Of a stretch of DNA of 64,000 nt, positions 9,440 through 17,791 are shown piece by piece. The stretch's first letter is position 1, and each line of letters begins with the position of its first letter. Under the pieces are notes generated by a model, which saw nothing but the letters and a program-made list of their open reading frames with translations, was not told the DNA's origin and did no database searches. A program made the translations under genes and the position numbers. This DNA is from Mycoplana dimorpha (GTDB lineage: Bacteria > Pseudomonadota > Alphaproteobacteria > Rhizobiales > Rhizobiaceae): NCBI RefSeq assembly GCF_003046475.1, contig NZ_PZZZ01000006.1, positions 163,540 through 227,539 on the forward strand, read 5' to 3'.

Positions 9440-9835
9440 CGCTGGCGATGGCACTGTTGCCGATACGGGGGCCTCGCCCCAGAATTGTCCCTTGCCGGGA
9501 GGCCAATGCCGCAAGTAACCGAGCCGTCCGTATGTTGCATATGCTCGGCGCACTCCGCAGCCTTGGCCTGCGAACGCCGGAAACGCTCCCAATACTTCTG
9601 CCGGCGACCGCACTTTTGCCGATACGCAGCCTGAGCTCCAGAACCGTCCCTTGCCGGGGAGCGCCAATGCCGCCCCGAGACCGAGCAGGCCGTCTCTTGA
9701 AATATGCTCGCTGCGTTACGCGGCTTCGGCCCGCGAACCCCGAAAACACTCCTCATACTTTTGCAGGCGACGGCACTGATGCCGTTACGCGGCCTGGACT
9801 CCAAGCTCGCCCTTAGCAGTGCCCGTCTCTGTCGG
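9440..9835. repeat. About 160-bp imperfect tandem repeat (three copies, the last partial) between ahpC and fba
   Basis: The core GCAC-N4-TTGCCGATACG recurs from 9451 and 9610, and as a variant (TGCCGTTACG) from 9773, giving offsets of 159 and 163 bp. Between the cores are conserved blocks such as CGTCCCTTGCCGGG, TATGCTCG and GCCTGCGAAC. Reading frames through it encode repetitive Arg/Ala-rich peptides that resemble no protein family, so it is treated as non-coding. Function unknown. Confidence 0.7.
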
Positions 9836-9934
9836 GCAGGACCTGCCACGGGCAACGCGGCCGGGGTTGGAGCCTGTGGGGACCCAAAGCCGGGCAGCCG
9901 CAACACCTTGATTGGACGAGGTCATTTCTCCATA

Positions 9935-9963
9935 ACGAAAGCAAACAAGGGCTTTGCTTTCGT
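9935..9963. repeat. Perfect 11-bp inverted repeat
   Basis: ACGAAAGCAAA (9935-9945) is mirrored by TTTGCTTTCGT (9953-9963) across a 7-bp spacer. Neither side has a clear T-tract, so a protein-binding site or an RNA hairpin is as likely as a terminator. An imperfect GGTTGTTAACC / TTAATTAACC dyad follows at about 9968-9992. The rest of 9836-10226 shows nothing recognisable. Confidence 0.5.
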
Positions 9964-10226
9964 CACTGGTTGTTAACCATGTTAATTAACCAGCCGGCGC
10001 CCGCCCCGCCTTTGCAATCCCCCACGATCCACCATAGTCAGCAGGCCGGCGTCCTCGGCGCGCGCGCGGGCAGAGCGGGTCGCCGAATGCGATCGAGGCG
10101 AACGGGCAGGCACCGGTTCAGCCAAGCGTCCGGCGCGCCGGACCGGCGACGACGGTCAATGTTGCCCGCCCGTCCGCCACTTATCGATCCTGAAAGCAAT
10201 CACGGCGCTCCGGACGTACCGCGGCC

Positions 10227-10266
10227 TAAAAAACGATCAGGGGCGGGAAGTCCCTCCCCGCCCCTG
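10227..10266 (-). terminator. Rho-independent terminator of fba
   Basis: On the minus strand a 10-bp GC stem (CAGGGGCGGG / CCCGCCCCTG, 10238-10266) is followed by ATCG and TTTTTT. It lies about 55 bp beyond the fba stop codon. A second weaker stem (10289-10318) sits directly behind the stop. Confidence 0.85.
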
Positions 10267-10318
10267 TCGAACTGTCACTCGGTCAACGTTTTCCGGCCAA
10301 CCATCGCGTGGCCGAAAA

Positions 10319-11365
10319 TCAATTCGCCGAGGCGTAGAACTTCGCCATCTCCGGCAGCCGCTTGGTGCGGATCTTCGAGGCCTTGCCGGCGGTGCGGAAG
10401 GCTTCGAAGCGCTCCTTGCAGACCTCCGTCATCAGCGCGGTTGCCGGCTTCAGGTAGTTGCGCGGGTCGAAGTTTTCCGGGTTCTCGGTAAAGTTCTTGC
10501 GGATCGTGCCGGTCATCGCCAGTCGCAGGTCGGTGTCGATGTTGACCTTGCGCACGCCGAGCGGGATCGCCTTCTGGATCTCGGACACCGGCACGCCCCA
10601 GGTCGGCTTCATCTTGCCACCATAGGCGTTGAACAGGTCCTGCAGGTCCTTCGGCACCGACGAGGAGCCGTGCATGACGAGGTGGGTGTTCGGCAGCTTC
10701 TTGTTGATCTTGGCGATCGTCTCGATCGACAGGATCTCGCCATCCGGCTCGCGGGTGAACTTGTAGGCGCCGTGGCTGGTGCCGATGGCGACGGCCAGCG
10801 CGTCGACGCCGGTCCGCGAAACGAAGTCGAGCGCCTGGTCCGGATCGGTCAGCAGTTCCTCGCGCGACAGCTTGCCCTCGAAGCCGTGGCCGTCCTCCTT
10901 GTCGCCGGCGCCGGTCTCGAGATTGCCGAGACAGCCGAGCTCGCCCTCGACCGAAACGCCGGCCGCGTGCGCGATCTTCACCACTTCGGCGGTGACGTCG
11001 ACGTTGTAGTCATAGCTGGCGACGGTCTTGCCGTCGGCGAGCAGCGAGCCGTCCATCATCACCGAGGTGAAGCCGTTGGTGATCGCCGAGATGCAGGTGG
11101 AGGGCTGATCGCCATGGTCGAGATGCAGGCAGATCGGAATGTGCGGGTATTCCTCGGCAGCTCCGAGGATCAGGTGGCGCAGGAAGGCGTCGCCGGCATA
11201 GGCCCGGGCGCCGCGGCTTGCCTGCAGGATCACCGGCGAATCGGTGGCATCGGCGGCGCGCATCACCGCCTGGATGTATTCGAGATTGTTCACGTTGAAC
11301 GCCGGCAGCGCGTAGTCGTTCTCCGCCGCGTGATCGAGCAACTGCCGCATGGTAATCAACGCCAT
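10319..11365 (-). CDS. fba: Class II fructose-1,6-bisphosphate aldolase (Calvin-cycle subtype)
   Basis: The 348-residue zinc aldolase interconverts fructose 1,6-bisphosphate with glyceraldehyde 3-phosphate and dihydroxyacetone phosphate. Class II features are visible: CLHLDHGDQ with zinc-ligand and catalytic residues near position 80, [16 protein letters not shown], and [13 protein letters not shown] near the C-terminus. The start ATG 11365 is preceded by AGGAGA. It stands alone with its own terminator. No other cbb genes are visible, so glycolysis/gluconeogenesis is as likely a role as CO2 fixation. A pair of AATCGATT palindromes lies about 100 bp upstream. Confidence 0.95.
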   Translation of the reverse strand: MALITMRQLLDHAAENDYALPAFNVNNLEYIQAVMRAADATDSPVILQASRGARAYAGDAFLRHLILGAAEEYPHIPICLHLDHGDQPSTCISAITNGFTSVMMDGSLLADGKTVASYDYNVDVTAEVVKIAHAAGVSVEGELGCLGNLETGAGDKEDGHGFEGKLSREELLTDPDQALDFVSRTGVDALAVAIGTSHGAYKFTREPDGEILSIETIAKINKKLPNTHLVMHGSSSVPKDLQDLFNAYGGKMKPTWGVPVSEIQKAIPLGVRKVNIDTDLRLAMTGTIRKNFTENPENFDPRNYLKPATALMTEVCKERFEAFRTAGKASKIRTKRLPEMAKFYASAN

Positions 11366-11457
11366 TCCGTTTCTCCTTTTCGAGCAAACACCTGTGCCCG
11401 GCACTAACCATACAAGCGGCGAGCCTGGCAACAGCCCCGCCGCCGGTGGGAGCACCC

Positions 11458-11487
11458 CAAATCGATTGAAACAAGTTCAAATCGATT
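11458..11487. promoter_or_regulatory. Pair of CAAATCGATT repeats 20 bp apart upstream of fba
   Basis: CAAATCGATT occurs at 11458-11467 and again at 11478-11487. Each contains the 8-bp palindrome AATCGATT, and the spacing is two DNA turns. They lie 93-122 bp upstream of the fba start. The form resembles a LacI-type operator pair; the cognate regulator is unknown. Confidence 0.4.
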
Positions 11488-11560
11488 AGCAAGAGATTTC
11501 AACGCTTTGCTATTCACAGGCTGCAGGCGGGGACCTTTGGCCACCGCGGCGCGGACGCCG

Positions 11561-11985
11561 GACGCCGCCACCACCCCGCGCTTGGTACCGCCTGATCGCC
11601 TTGAGGGCTCGGTCGGGTGTTACAATTGAAACGCAGCAGAAAATTTTGCTTTTATTTCAGGAGGCTAGGCGCGCATTTGGTGGTCAGCCCCCGTGTAACG
11701 CCGCGCATCCGGTCGGTTGCCCCGACGCCCGTTGCGCGATGCGCATCCGGCCTGCCGGCCGCCCCCTTTCGGCAGATTGGACGCCGCCATGACGTCGCGC
11801 TTGGCGCCACCTGATCGCCTTGGGGCCCGGCGGGTGTTACAGTTGAAACGCGGCAGAAAAATACACTGTTAATTCAGCGGGCTCGGGGCATTTCGGGCGG
11901 TCAGCCCGCACTGGAACGCCGCGCATCCGACCCGTTGGTCCAACGGATGCGGGGGCCGCCCGCGATGCGGCATCCGGCCTTCGGA
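11561..11985. repeat. Imperfect direct repeat of about 218 bp, two copies, beside repAB
   Basis: The copies begin near 11561 and 11780. Shared blocks are GACGCCGCCA, CCTGATCGCCTTG, GGGTGTTACA, TTGAAACGC, CGCCGCGCATCCG and GCATCCGGCC, at offsets of 217-219 bp. Each copy has a TTGAAA followed by 17 bp and a CTTTTA or CTGTTA hexamer, resembling a weak promoter. No open frame is convincing. The position between fba and the end of repB suggests either a replicon-maintenance element or tandem small-RNA genes. Confidence 0.65.
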
Positions 11986-12090
11986 CCGCTCGCTTCCGGC
12001 GGATGGGGCTGGCCTAAGCCACGATCCCCTCGCCTGCACGCGCGAGCCGATCGGGTGAGGGGCGAGCATCGCCCCTCACCCGCGTTTCGC

Positions 12091-13122
12091 CTACGAGCGT
12101 TCCTGCTCGAAACGCGCCACCAGTCCCGGCAGCTCGCGGGCCAGCCACTCGGCCAGGCCGGGCACCTGCCGCTCGTCGACGGCGAAGCGCGTCACCGGCC
12201 CGGCCCGCTCGATCGTCACGGCGTCCTGCCCGCCTCCGCCGCGGATCGTGCTCTTCGCCGTCCGCGGCTTTTCCTTCGCCTCCAGCAACGACAGCAGCAT
12301 GGCGAAGCGTGCGTCACTGTCGGCGGCGAACCACTTGTCGGAGGCCATCAGCCCGTTGGCCGCCGACGAACGGGCCGCCGGCAGCTTGCGGTCGGAAAAA
12401 TACCCCGCGAGCTTTTCCCATTTCGGCCGGCCGGTCTTCGGCGCCGGACCGATCTTGCGGACGACCTCCGGCGACAGCGCTGCGGCCAGCGAGGTGAGGA
12501 TCGAGATATAGGCGAGCCCCTTGTCCTCGCTGCGGCCGAGGGCGGCGGCGATCGTCTGCCGGTCGAAGCCGCGCTCCTTCAGCTCCTGGGCAAACAGCGC
12601 CTGCTCGATGAAGGACAGGTCCTTGCGCTCGCTGTTTTCCTTGCCCTGGGCGATTACCAGCGCGTCGTCGGTCAGCGCCCGCACGATTGCCTTGAGGGGC
12701 AGGTTCAGTGCCTTGGCCGCCTGCCAGCGGCGATGCCCATAGGCGATCTGGTAGCGGCCGGCGGCGTCCGGATGCGGGCGCACCAGGATCGGCACCTGCT
12801 GGCCGTGCTCACGCATGCTGCGCACCAGCTCGTCCAGTCCGGGGTCGGCCTGGCCGTCCATGCGGTCGCGCACGAAGGAGGGATCGAGCTCGCCGGGGGC
12901 GATTTCGACGATGGCCTCGGACCCGGCGAGCTTTTCGCGCAGCTTCGCGTTCTCGTCCTCGATTGCCGAAAAGGAATCCTGCATCGAGCGCACGGCGCCT
13001 GAGGCGACGCGGCGGTTGGCCTGCGACAGCGGCGAGGGCGCCACGGCGGCGGCCAGTTCCTCCGGATTGATGCCGCCGAACATGGCCTTCATTCGCTTGG
13101 AGCGGTCGCTTGCATTGGTCAT
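12091..13122 (-). CDS. repB: Plasmid partitioning protein RepB (ParB family)
   Basis: The 343-residue protein has a ParB N-terminal domain (residues about 85-175: YQIAYGHRRWQAAKALNLPL, then GKENSERKDLSFIEQALFAQ) and a KorB/ParB-type HTH (LKERGFDRQTIAAALGRSEDKG). The C-terminal third matches the RepB-specific region. RepB binds centromere-like parS sites and works with the RepA ATPase in segregation. Its start overlaps the end of repA by 4 bp (ATGA), so translation is coupled. Unlike a normal repABC operon, no repC follows: the next region is the 218-bp tandem repeat and then fba. Confidence 0.93.
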   Translation of the reverse strand: MTNASDRSKRMKAMFGGINPEELAAAVAPSPLSQANRRVASGAVRSMQDSFSAIEDENAKLREKLAGSEAIVEIAPGELDPSFVRDRMDGQADPGLDELVRSMREHGQQVPILVRPHPDAAGRYQIAYGHRRWQAAKALNLPLKAIVRALTDDALVIAQGKENSERKDLSFIEQALFAQELKERGFDRQTIAAALGRSEDKGLAYISILTSLAAALSPEVVRKIGPAPKTGRPKWEKLAGYFSDRKLPAARSSAANGLMASDKWFAADSDARFAMLLSLLEAKEKPRTAKSTIRGGGGQDAVTIERAGPVTRFAVDERQVPGLAEWLARELPGLVARFEQERS

Positions 13123-14336
13123 TTGCGTCCCCAGACAGTCTTGATGTGACGGAAGATCTCGGCGTTGACCGCGTCGACGGATTCGAGGGCGCGGTTCAGC
13201 GTGTCGCGGCCGACACTGCCGCGGCTCATCTCGTAGAGGCTCTTCTTCTCCAGCCCCGCGCTGGCGATTGCGGTGGTGTCGACGACCGAGGCGGCCAGCA
13301 CGTCCTCGCCGAACAGCGAGCGCAGCAGCGCCACCACGTTGACCTGCGGCACGTCGTGCGGATTATGGCGGGTCAGCACGTAGCGGATGAAGTCGTGCTC
13401 GAGGGCGCCGCCGGCATCCTCGATGACGCCGAGCAGGTCGCTGGTCATCGCCAGGAACTGGTTCATCGAGGCGACGTCAAGCATAGCCGGATGCACGGTG
13501 ATCAGCAGGCCGGTGGCGGCATAAAGCGCCCCGAGCGTCAGGTAGCCGAGCTGCGGCGGGGCGTCGATCAGCACCACGTCGTAGTCGTCCTCGACCTCGG
13601 CCAGAACCGTCTTCAACCGGCGGAAGAACATGCCGTCGCCGCGCGACTGCCCCCTGGCGATCGCCTGCGGCGTCTCGTGTTCGTATTCCATCAGCTCGAG
13701 ATTGCCCGGCACGATGTCGACGCCGTCGAAATAGGTCTGACGGATCACCGCGGAGAGGGGGACCCGCTCGTTCTCGTCATAGCGGATCGCCGCATAGAGG
13801 GTCTGGTTGGCGTCGACGTCGAACTCCGGCTGGTAGCCGAACATGGTCGACAGCGATGCCTGCGGGTCGAGGTCGATCGCCAGCACGCGCAGCCCCTGCA
13901 AGGCCAGATAGTGCGCCAGGTGCACTGTCGTCGTCGTCTTCGCCGAGCCACCCTTGAAGTTGGCAATCGCCAGCACCTGCAGCTTGTCGCCGGGACGGCG
14001 GCGCGGCAGGAAGTCGAGCGCCTCGGAGGGGCGACGCCTGGCGAGATAGGCGCGCAGCTCATTGAGCTGCGGCAGCGTGTAGACGCGGCGGCCGTTGTCC
14101 TGCCGGTCCGGGATCACCGCCTCGCCGTCGAGCGACATCTGCCGCAGCGTCGATTCGGCGACGCCGAGCAGCGCGGCGGCGTCCTTCGACGAAAAAGTCT
14201 TCAGCGATTTCATCGCCTCCGGCGGATACATCTGGCGGCGCAGGTTCTGGAGTTGGGCCGAAAGCAGCTGCGAGTGGCGCATGATCCGGTCGGCGGAGGA
14301 GGGGAGGTCCTGGGGGCGTCTGAGCGTATTGTCCAT
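13119..14336 (-). CDS. repA: Plasmid partitioning ATPase RepA (ParA family), copy 1
   Basis: The 405-residue RepA-type ParA protein has an N-terminal HTH-like DNA-binding region (FSSKDAAALLGVAESTLRQM, residues about 48-67) used for operon autorepression in this family. A deviant Walker A motif follows (NFKGGSAKTTTTVHL, near 130), then IDLDPQASLS and a Walker B segment (DYDVVLIDAPPQLGYLTL). It is the first gene of a repA-repB pair. A perfect TTAA-N7-TTAA box lies 90-104 bp upstream. A second RepA (36101-37348) is clearly homologous but diverged, so the two represent different lineages, not a fresh duplication. Confidence 0.93.
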   Translation of the reverse strand: MDNTLRRPQDLPSSADRIMRHSQLLSAQLQNLRRQMYPPEAMKSLKTFSSKDAAALLGVAESTLRQMSLDGEAVIPDRQDNGRRVYTLPQLNELRAYLARRRPSEALDFLPRRRPGDKLQVLAIANFKGGSAKTTTTVHLAHYLALQGLRVLAIDLDPQASLSTMFGYQPEFDVDANQTLYAAIRYDENERVPLSAVIRQTYFDGVDIVPGNLELMEYEHETPQAIARGQSRGDGMFFRRLKTVLAEVEDDYDVVLIDAPPQLGYLTLGALYAATGLLITVHPAMLDVASMNQFLAMTSDLLGVIEDAGGALEHDFIRYVLTRHNPHDVPQVNVVALLRSLFGEDVLAASVVDTTAIASAGLEKKSLYEMSRGSVGRDTLNRALESVDAVNAEIFRHIKTVWGRK

Positions 14337-14425
14337 GATGTCCGACGGTTATTGAGGGAAAGGCGGGAAAATTCCGTCGCGACCGTTTTTCAACTGATTT
14401 GCGAAATTGGTCAAATCCTTTATCG

Positions 14426-14440
14426 TTAACGCAAGGTTAA
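14426..14440. promoter_or_regulatory. CtrA-type box (TTAA-N7-TTAA) upstream of repA-repB
   Basis: TTAA at 14426-14429, seven bases, TTAA at 14437-14440: an exact match to the alphaproteobacterial CtrA core motif. It lies 90-104 bp from the repA start, in a locally AT-rich stretch of an otherwise GC-rich gap. The rest of 14337-14738 (shared promoter region of divergent repA and a MarR gene) shows no gene. The motif is short, so chance occurrence cannot be excluded. Confidence 0.5.
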
Positions 14441-14738
14441 TGCCAACAGGCCAGTCCCCGTCGGAGCAGGGCGAAAGCGCCGACCGGCCTGGCTTCGGAA
14501 CAGATGCGCGAGAAGGCCGTTATGGCCTGCCCACAGGCTCTCGATAATGACCGTCGGCATGCTTGAATAAACCGGTCACCGGGGCCGTCACTGCGAGAGT
14601 GGAGCAGAACGGGACTCGGCCTGCCGACGCGGCAATCTCTTCCTCCACCCGTGGAGGTACCTGAGCAACGAGTGACGCCGGGGCGGCGAAGGCCCAGTCC
14701 AAGATCGACCGTCGGCGCAAGACAGCGGATACACGAAG

Positions 14739-15257
14739 ATGATGGAACCGAGCCAGATCGTTTCTCCCGGTCCGCCCGACCCCATTCCGCACGACCGGCT
14801 GATGCCACCCGACACCCGTCGCTCCCTGCCGATCGCGCTCTTGCGGGCGCGCGAAGCCATCATGAGCCATTTCCGCCCGATGCTTGCCAGTCACGACGTG
14901 ACGGAGCCACAGTGGCGGGTGATCCGCGTGCTGGCCGAAGCCGGAACGCTCGATGCCTCGGAGGTGGCGGAGAAGGCCTTCATTCTCGCCCCCAGCCTGA
15001 CGCGGATGATCAAGTCGCTGGAGGAGCGCGGCTACATCACCCGGCACAAGGATGTCGGCGACGGGCGGCGCGTGTTGCTCAAGCTGGCACCGGCCGGCCT
15101 CGACATTCTCCGGACCGTGACGCCCGACAGCCTTGCGATCTACGAACACATCGAGGCGCGCTACGGCAAGATGCGGGTCGAGCACCTGCTGGATCTGCTG
15201 GACGATCTGGCGATGCTGAAGTCCGAGCCGCCGGAGGGCAGCGACCAGCCTCATTGA
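14739..15257 (+). CDS. MarR-family regulator, HpaR-like
   Basis: This 172-residue protein (172 from ATG 14739, about 151 from ATG 14802) has a winged-helix MarR domain. The stretch RRSLPIALLRAREAIMSHF...DVTEPQWRVIRVLAEAG...ILAPSLTRMIKSLEERGYI is typical of HpaR, the repressor of homoprotocatechuate degradation operons. No aromatic degradation gene is visible nearby, so the target may lie elsewhere. It is divergent from repA. The upstream start is preceded only by a weak GAAG, so the exact start is uncertain. Confidence 0.85.
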   Translation: MMEPSQIVSPGPPDPIPHDRLMPPDTRRSLPIALLRAREAIMSHFRPMLASHDVTEPQWRVIRVLAEAGTLDASEVAEKAFILAPSLTRMIKSLEERGYITRHKDVGDGRRVLLKLAPAGLDILRTVTPDSLAIYEHIEARYGKMRVEHLLDLLDDLAMLKSEPPEGSDQPH

Positions 15258-15296
15258 TCGCCCTTCATCCTTGAAAAGCAGCCCGGCGGGTGATAG

Positions 15297-15322
15297 ATAT
15301 CCCATTCACGAGGATGGGATAT
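15297..15322. promoter_or_regulatory. Palindromic operator overlapping the vapB translation start region
   Basis: ATATCCCAT (15297-15305) and ATGGGATAT (15314-15322) form a perfect 9-bp dyad with an 8-bp spacer, ending 3 bp before the antitoxin ATG. The only Shine-Dalgarno candidate (GAGGA) lies inside it. This is the expected layout for autorepression by a VapBC complex. Confidence 0.7.
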
Positions 15323-15325
15323 ACC

Positions 15326-15568
15326 ATGGCCCTTTACGTCAAGGATCCCGAGGTCGGCCGGCTAGCCGACCGGCTCGCCAGCGCCCGCAACATCAGCAAG
15401 ACGGAGGCGGTGCGGCAGGCGCTGGAGCACGAGCTTGAGCGGGCAGGGGCTGCACCTCGACTTATCGATGCGGTGGAGGATTTATTGCGCGAACTGGATG
15501 CCGGGCATCCCGCGAAGGGGCCACCGATCGACAAGGCATTCATCGACAGCCTCTACGAGGACGATTGA
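15326..15568 (+). CDS. vapB: Type II antitoxin, VapB family
   Basis: The 80-residue protein is of the Rv0623/PSK-type antitoxin family: a short N-terminal DNA-binding segment (ALYVKDPEVGRLADRLASAR, NISKTEAVRQAL) and an acidic C-terminus (PPIDKAFIDSLYEDD) that would neutralise the toxin. ATG 15326 was chosen over an earlier in-frame ATG because family members begin MALYVKD and because the palindromic operator lies just upstream. Its stop overlaps the toxin start by one base (TGATG). Confidence 0.88.
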   Translation: MALYVKDPEVGRLADRLASARNISKTEAVRQALEHELERAGAAPRLIDAVEDLLRELDAGHPAKGPPIDKAFIDSLYEDD

Positions 15569-15963
15569 TGTTCGTCGATGCATCGGCTTTGGTGGCCATT
15601 CTTGCCAAGGAAGCCGACTATCCGGCATTGGTCGCGCGGCTGGAGACGCCAGGTGCGAAGATCACCTCGCCGCTTGCGGTATGGGAGACCGCTGTGGCGG
15701 TTGCCCGCAAGCGCAAGATTGATCCCGGCGATGCACTGGTGGCGGTCGAGCGACTCCTCGGCATTCTCGGCGTTGAGGTACGCGCGGTCGCCCCCGAAAC
15801 GGCCGCGCTCGCCATCGCAGCCTTCAGCCACTTCGGCAAGGGCCGGCATCCCGCCGCGCTGAACTTCGGTGATTGCTTCGCCTATGCCTGCGCGCGCCAG
15901 TACGGCATGCCGCTGCTCTACAAGGGCGATGATTTCGCCAAGACCGATATCGAACCGGCCTGA
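15568..15963 (+). CDS. vapC: VapC-type PIN-domain ribonuclease toxin
   Basis: The 131-residue PIN-domain protein keeps the acidic metal-binding residues: Asp4 (MFVDASAL), Glu in VWETAVAV, Asp in FGDCFAYACA and Asp in KGDDFAKTD. VapC toxins are Mg-dependent RNases, often cutting tRNA or rRNA. It is translationally coupled to the antitoxin by TGATG. VapBC pairs are common stabilisers of large plasmids, and this one lies about 1.2 kb from repA. Confidence 0.92.
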   Translation: MFVDASALVAILAKEADYPALVARLETPGAKITSPLAVWETAVAVARKRKIDPGDALVAVERLLGILGVEVRAVAPETAALAIAAFSHFGKGRHPAALNFGDCFAYACARQYGMPLLYKGDDFAKTDIEPA

Positions 15964-15973
15964 AGCGGAGGGG

Positions 15974-15998
15974 ACCGGCCTCCCGTGGAGAGGCCGGT
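15974..15998. terminator. Hairpin between convergent vapC and gabD
   Basis: Perfect 9-bp arms (ACCGGCCTC / GAGGCCGGT) with a 7-base loop lie between the two stop codons. No strong T-tract exists on either side, so its role as a bidirectional terminator is plausible, not certain. Confidence 0.5.
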
Positions 15999-16008
15999 TG
16001 GAGGATCG

Positions 16009-17490
16009 CTAGGCCAGGTTGCCCATGCAGAGATACTTCATCTCCAGATAGTCGTCGGCACCGTGACGCGAGCCCTCGCGGCCGAGGCCGGACTGCTTGA
16101 TGCCGCCGAACGGGGCGGCCTCCGACGAGATCAGGCCGGTGTTGATGCCGACCATGCCGTATTCCAGCGCCTCGGCGACCTTCCAGACGTACTTCAGGTC
16201 GCTGGCGAAGAAATAGGCCGCGAGGCCGAATTCGGTGTCGTTCGCCTGGGCGATCACGTCGTCGACGGTGTCGAAGCGGAACAGCGGCGCCAGCGGGCCG
16301 AAGGTCTCCTCGCGCGCCACCTTCATCGTCCGGTCAACGCCGGTCAAAATCGTCGGCTGGAAGAAGGTGCCTTCGCCGGCAAAGCGCTTGCCGCCGGCAA
16401 CGACCTTCGCGCCCTTGGCGACGGCGTCGGCGATGTGCGTCTCGACCTTGGCGATCGCCGCTTCCTCGATCAGCGGGCCAAGATTGACGCCGCTGTCGAA
16501 GCCGTTGCCGACCGAGAGCTGCTTGACCTTGGCGGCAAGCTTCTCGGCGAAGGCGTCATAGACGTTCGACTGCACGTAGATGCGGTTGGCGCAGACGCAG
16601 GTCTGGCCGGCATTGCGGTATTTCGAGATGAGCGCGCCCTCGACGGCGGCGTCGATGTCGGCGTCGTCGAAGACGATGAACGGCGCATTGCCGCCGAGCT
16701 CGAGGCTGACCTTCTTGATCTGGTCGGCGCACTGCCGCATCAGGATCCGGCCGACCTCGGTCGAGCCGGTGAACGAAATCTTGCGCACCTTCGGGTTGAA
16801 GCAGAGCTCCTTGCCAATCGCCGGCCCGTCGGTTCCGATCACCACGTTGAAGACGCCGGCCGGAATGCCGGCCTTTTCGGCAAGCACGGCCAGCGCGATC
16901 GCCGAAAGCGGCGTCTGCTCGGCCGGCTTCGACACGACCGTGCAGCCGACGGCGAGCGCCGGGGCGACCTTGCGGGCGATCATCGCGGAGGGGAAGTTCC
17001 ACGGCGTGATCGTGCCGACGACCCCGACCGGCTGCTTGATGACGAGCATGCGCTTGTCGGCGGACGGGGAGGGGATGGTCTCGCCGTTGATGCGCTTGGC
17101 CTCTTCCGCATACCATTCGACATAGGAGGCGGCATAGAGGATCTCGCCCTTGGCGTCGGCCAGCGGCTTGCCCATCTCGGCGGTCAGGATCGCCGCCAGT
17201 TCGTCGGCATTGGCGATCATCAGGTCGTGCCACTTGCGCAACAGCGCACTGCGCTCCTTGGCCGGTCGCGCCGCCCAGGGGCCTTGCGCGCGGTAGGCGG
17301 CGTCGATCGCCGCGGCCGTCTCGGCGGCGCCCATTTCCGGCAGCGTCGCCAGCTTCTCACCGGTCGCCGGGTTGAAGACGTCGAAGGTCGCGGCGCTCTT
17401 GCCGCCGATCCAGTTGCCGTCGACATAGCCGGAATCGCGCAGGAAGTCGGTGGACTTCAGGTGCTTGGTCAATGCGTCGTGGAAGGCCAT
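16009..17490 (-). CDS. gabD: NADP-type succinate-semialdehyde dehydrogenase
   Basis: The 493-residue aldehyde dehydrogenase oxidises succinate semialdehyde to succinate, the last step of GABA catabolism. Landmarks are TITPWNFPSAMIARKVAPAL (cofactor region), the general base Glu in VSLELGGNAP, the catalytic Cys in NAGQTCVCANRIYV and the end motif PFGGIKQSGLGREGSRHG. The start ATG 17490 is preceded by AAGGA. It follows gabT on the same strand, 301 bp downstream, across a region with hairpins and a palindromic repeat, so it may have its own promoter. Confidence 0.95.
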   Translation of the reverse strand: MAFHDALTKHLKSTDFLRDSGYVDGNWIGGKSAATFDVFNPATGEKLATLPEMGAAETAAAIDAAYRAQGPWAARPAKERSALLRKWHDLMIANADELAAILTAEMGKPLADAKGEILYAASYVEWYAEEAKRINGETIPSPSADKRMLVIKQPVGVVGTITPWNFPSAMIARKVAPALAVGCTVVSKPAEQTPLSAIALAVLAEKAGIPAGVFNVVIGTDGPAIGKELCFNPKVRKISFTGSTEVGRILMRQCADQIKKVSLELGGNAPFIVFDDADIDAAVEGALISKYRNAGQTCVCANRIYVQSNVYDAFAEKLAAKVKQLSVGNGFDSGVNLGPLIEEAAIAKVETHIADAVAKGAKVVAGGKRFAGEGTFFQPTILTGVDRTMKVAREETFGPLAPLFRFDTVDDVIAQANDTEFGLAAYFFASDLKYVWKVAEALEYGMVGINTGLISSEAAPFGGIKQSGLGREGSRHGADDYLEMKYLCMGNLA

Positions 17491-17565
17491 TTCATCATTC
17501 CTTCGGGCGTGAAAAGGGGTCTCCCGGACGCCGACGTCCGGGCGCTGCCTTGCATTTGAACTGTA

Positions 17566-17589
17566 AAGCGGCTGCGGACGGAGCCGCTT
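17566..17589. repeat. Inverted repeat in the gabT-gabD gap
   Basis: AAGCGGCT (17566-17573) and AGCCGCTT (17582-17589) form an 8-bp stem with an 8-base loop. Together with the palindrome at 17626-17648 it is the only structure seen in the 301-bp gap 17491-17791. Confidence 0.45.
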
Positions 17590-17625
17590 GCGGAGGTCGT
17601 TTTCGCCGGCATCACCTGCCGCTCA

Positions 17626-17648
17626 CTTCTCCCCGCCACGGGGAGAAG
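17626..17648. repeat. REP-like palindrome, copy 1
   Basis: CTTCTCCCCG and CGGGGAGAAG flank a 3-base loop. The same CTTCTCCCC/GGGGAGAAG core recurs at 42950-42970 and 55183-55208, all in gaps between genes. This form matches short dispersed palindromes typical of Rhizobiales intergenic DNA. Confidence 0.75.
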
Positions 17649-17791
17649 TCGGATGTGGAACAAGGCTTGCCGGTTCCCCCCTGCTCCGGAGAGGGCAGGG
17701 GGGAGGGAGGGCAAGCACCGTCCAGCCCGCTGCGCGCATGCGCCTGCACCGTTTGCGGTTCAGGGATCGCGCAGCAGCCGGGTTTGCTGCG

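Noticed and set aside
9219-9749. N-terminal extension of AhpC by 177 residues
   Set aside because: The extension lacks peroxiredoxin similarity and runs through the OxyR operator; ATG 9218 has AGGAG and gives the normal length.
9331-9906. Minus-strand frame of 191 codons across the 160-bp repeats
   Set aside because: The peptide merely mirrors the DNA repeat, has no Shine-Dalgarno and resembles no family; the region is open in several frames at once.
11366-14738. parS site of the form GTT-N4-GC-N4-AAC near repA-repB
   Set aside because: No exact match was found by eye in the intergenic parts around either rep locus; the nearest palindromes do not fit the 16-bp form.
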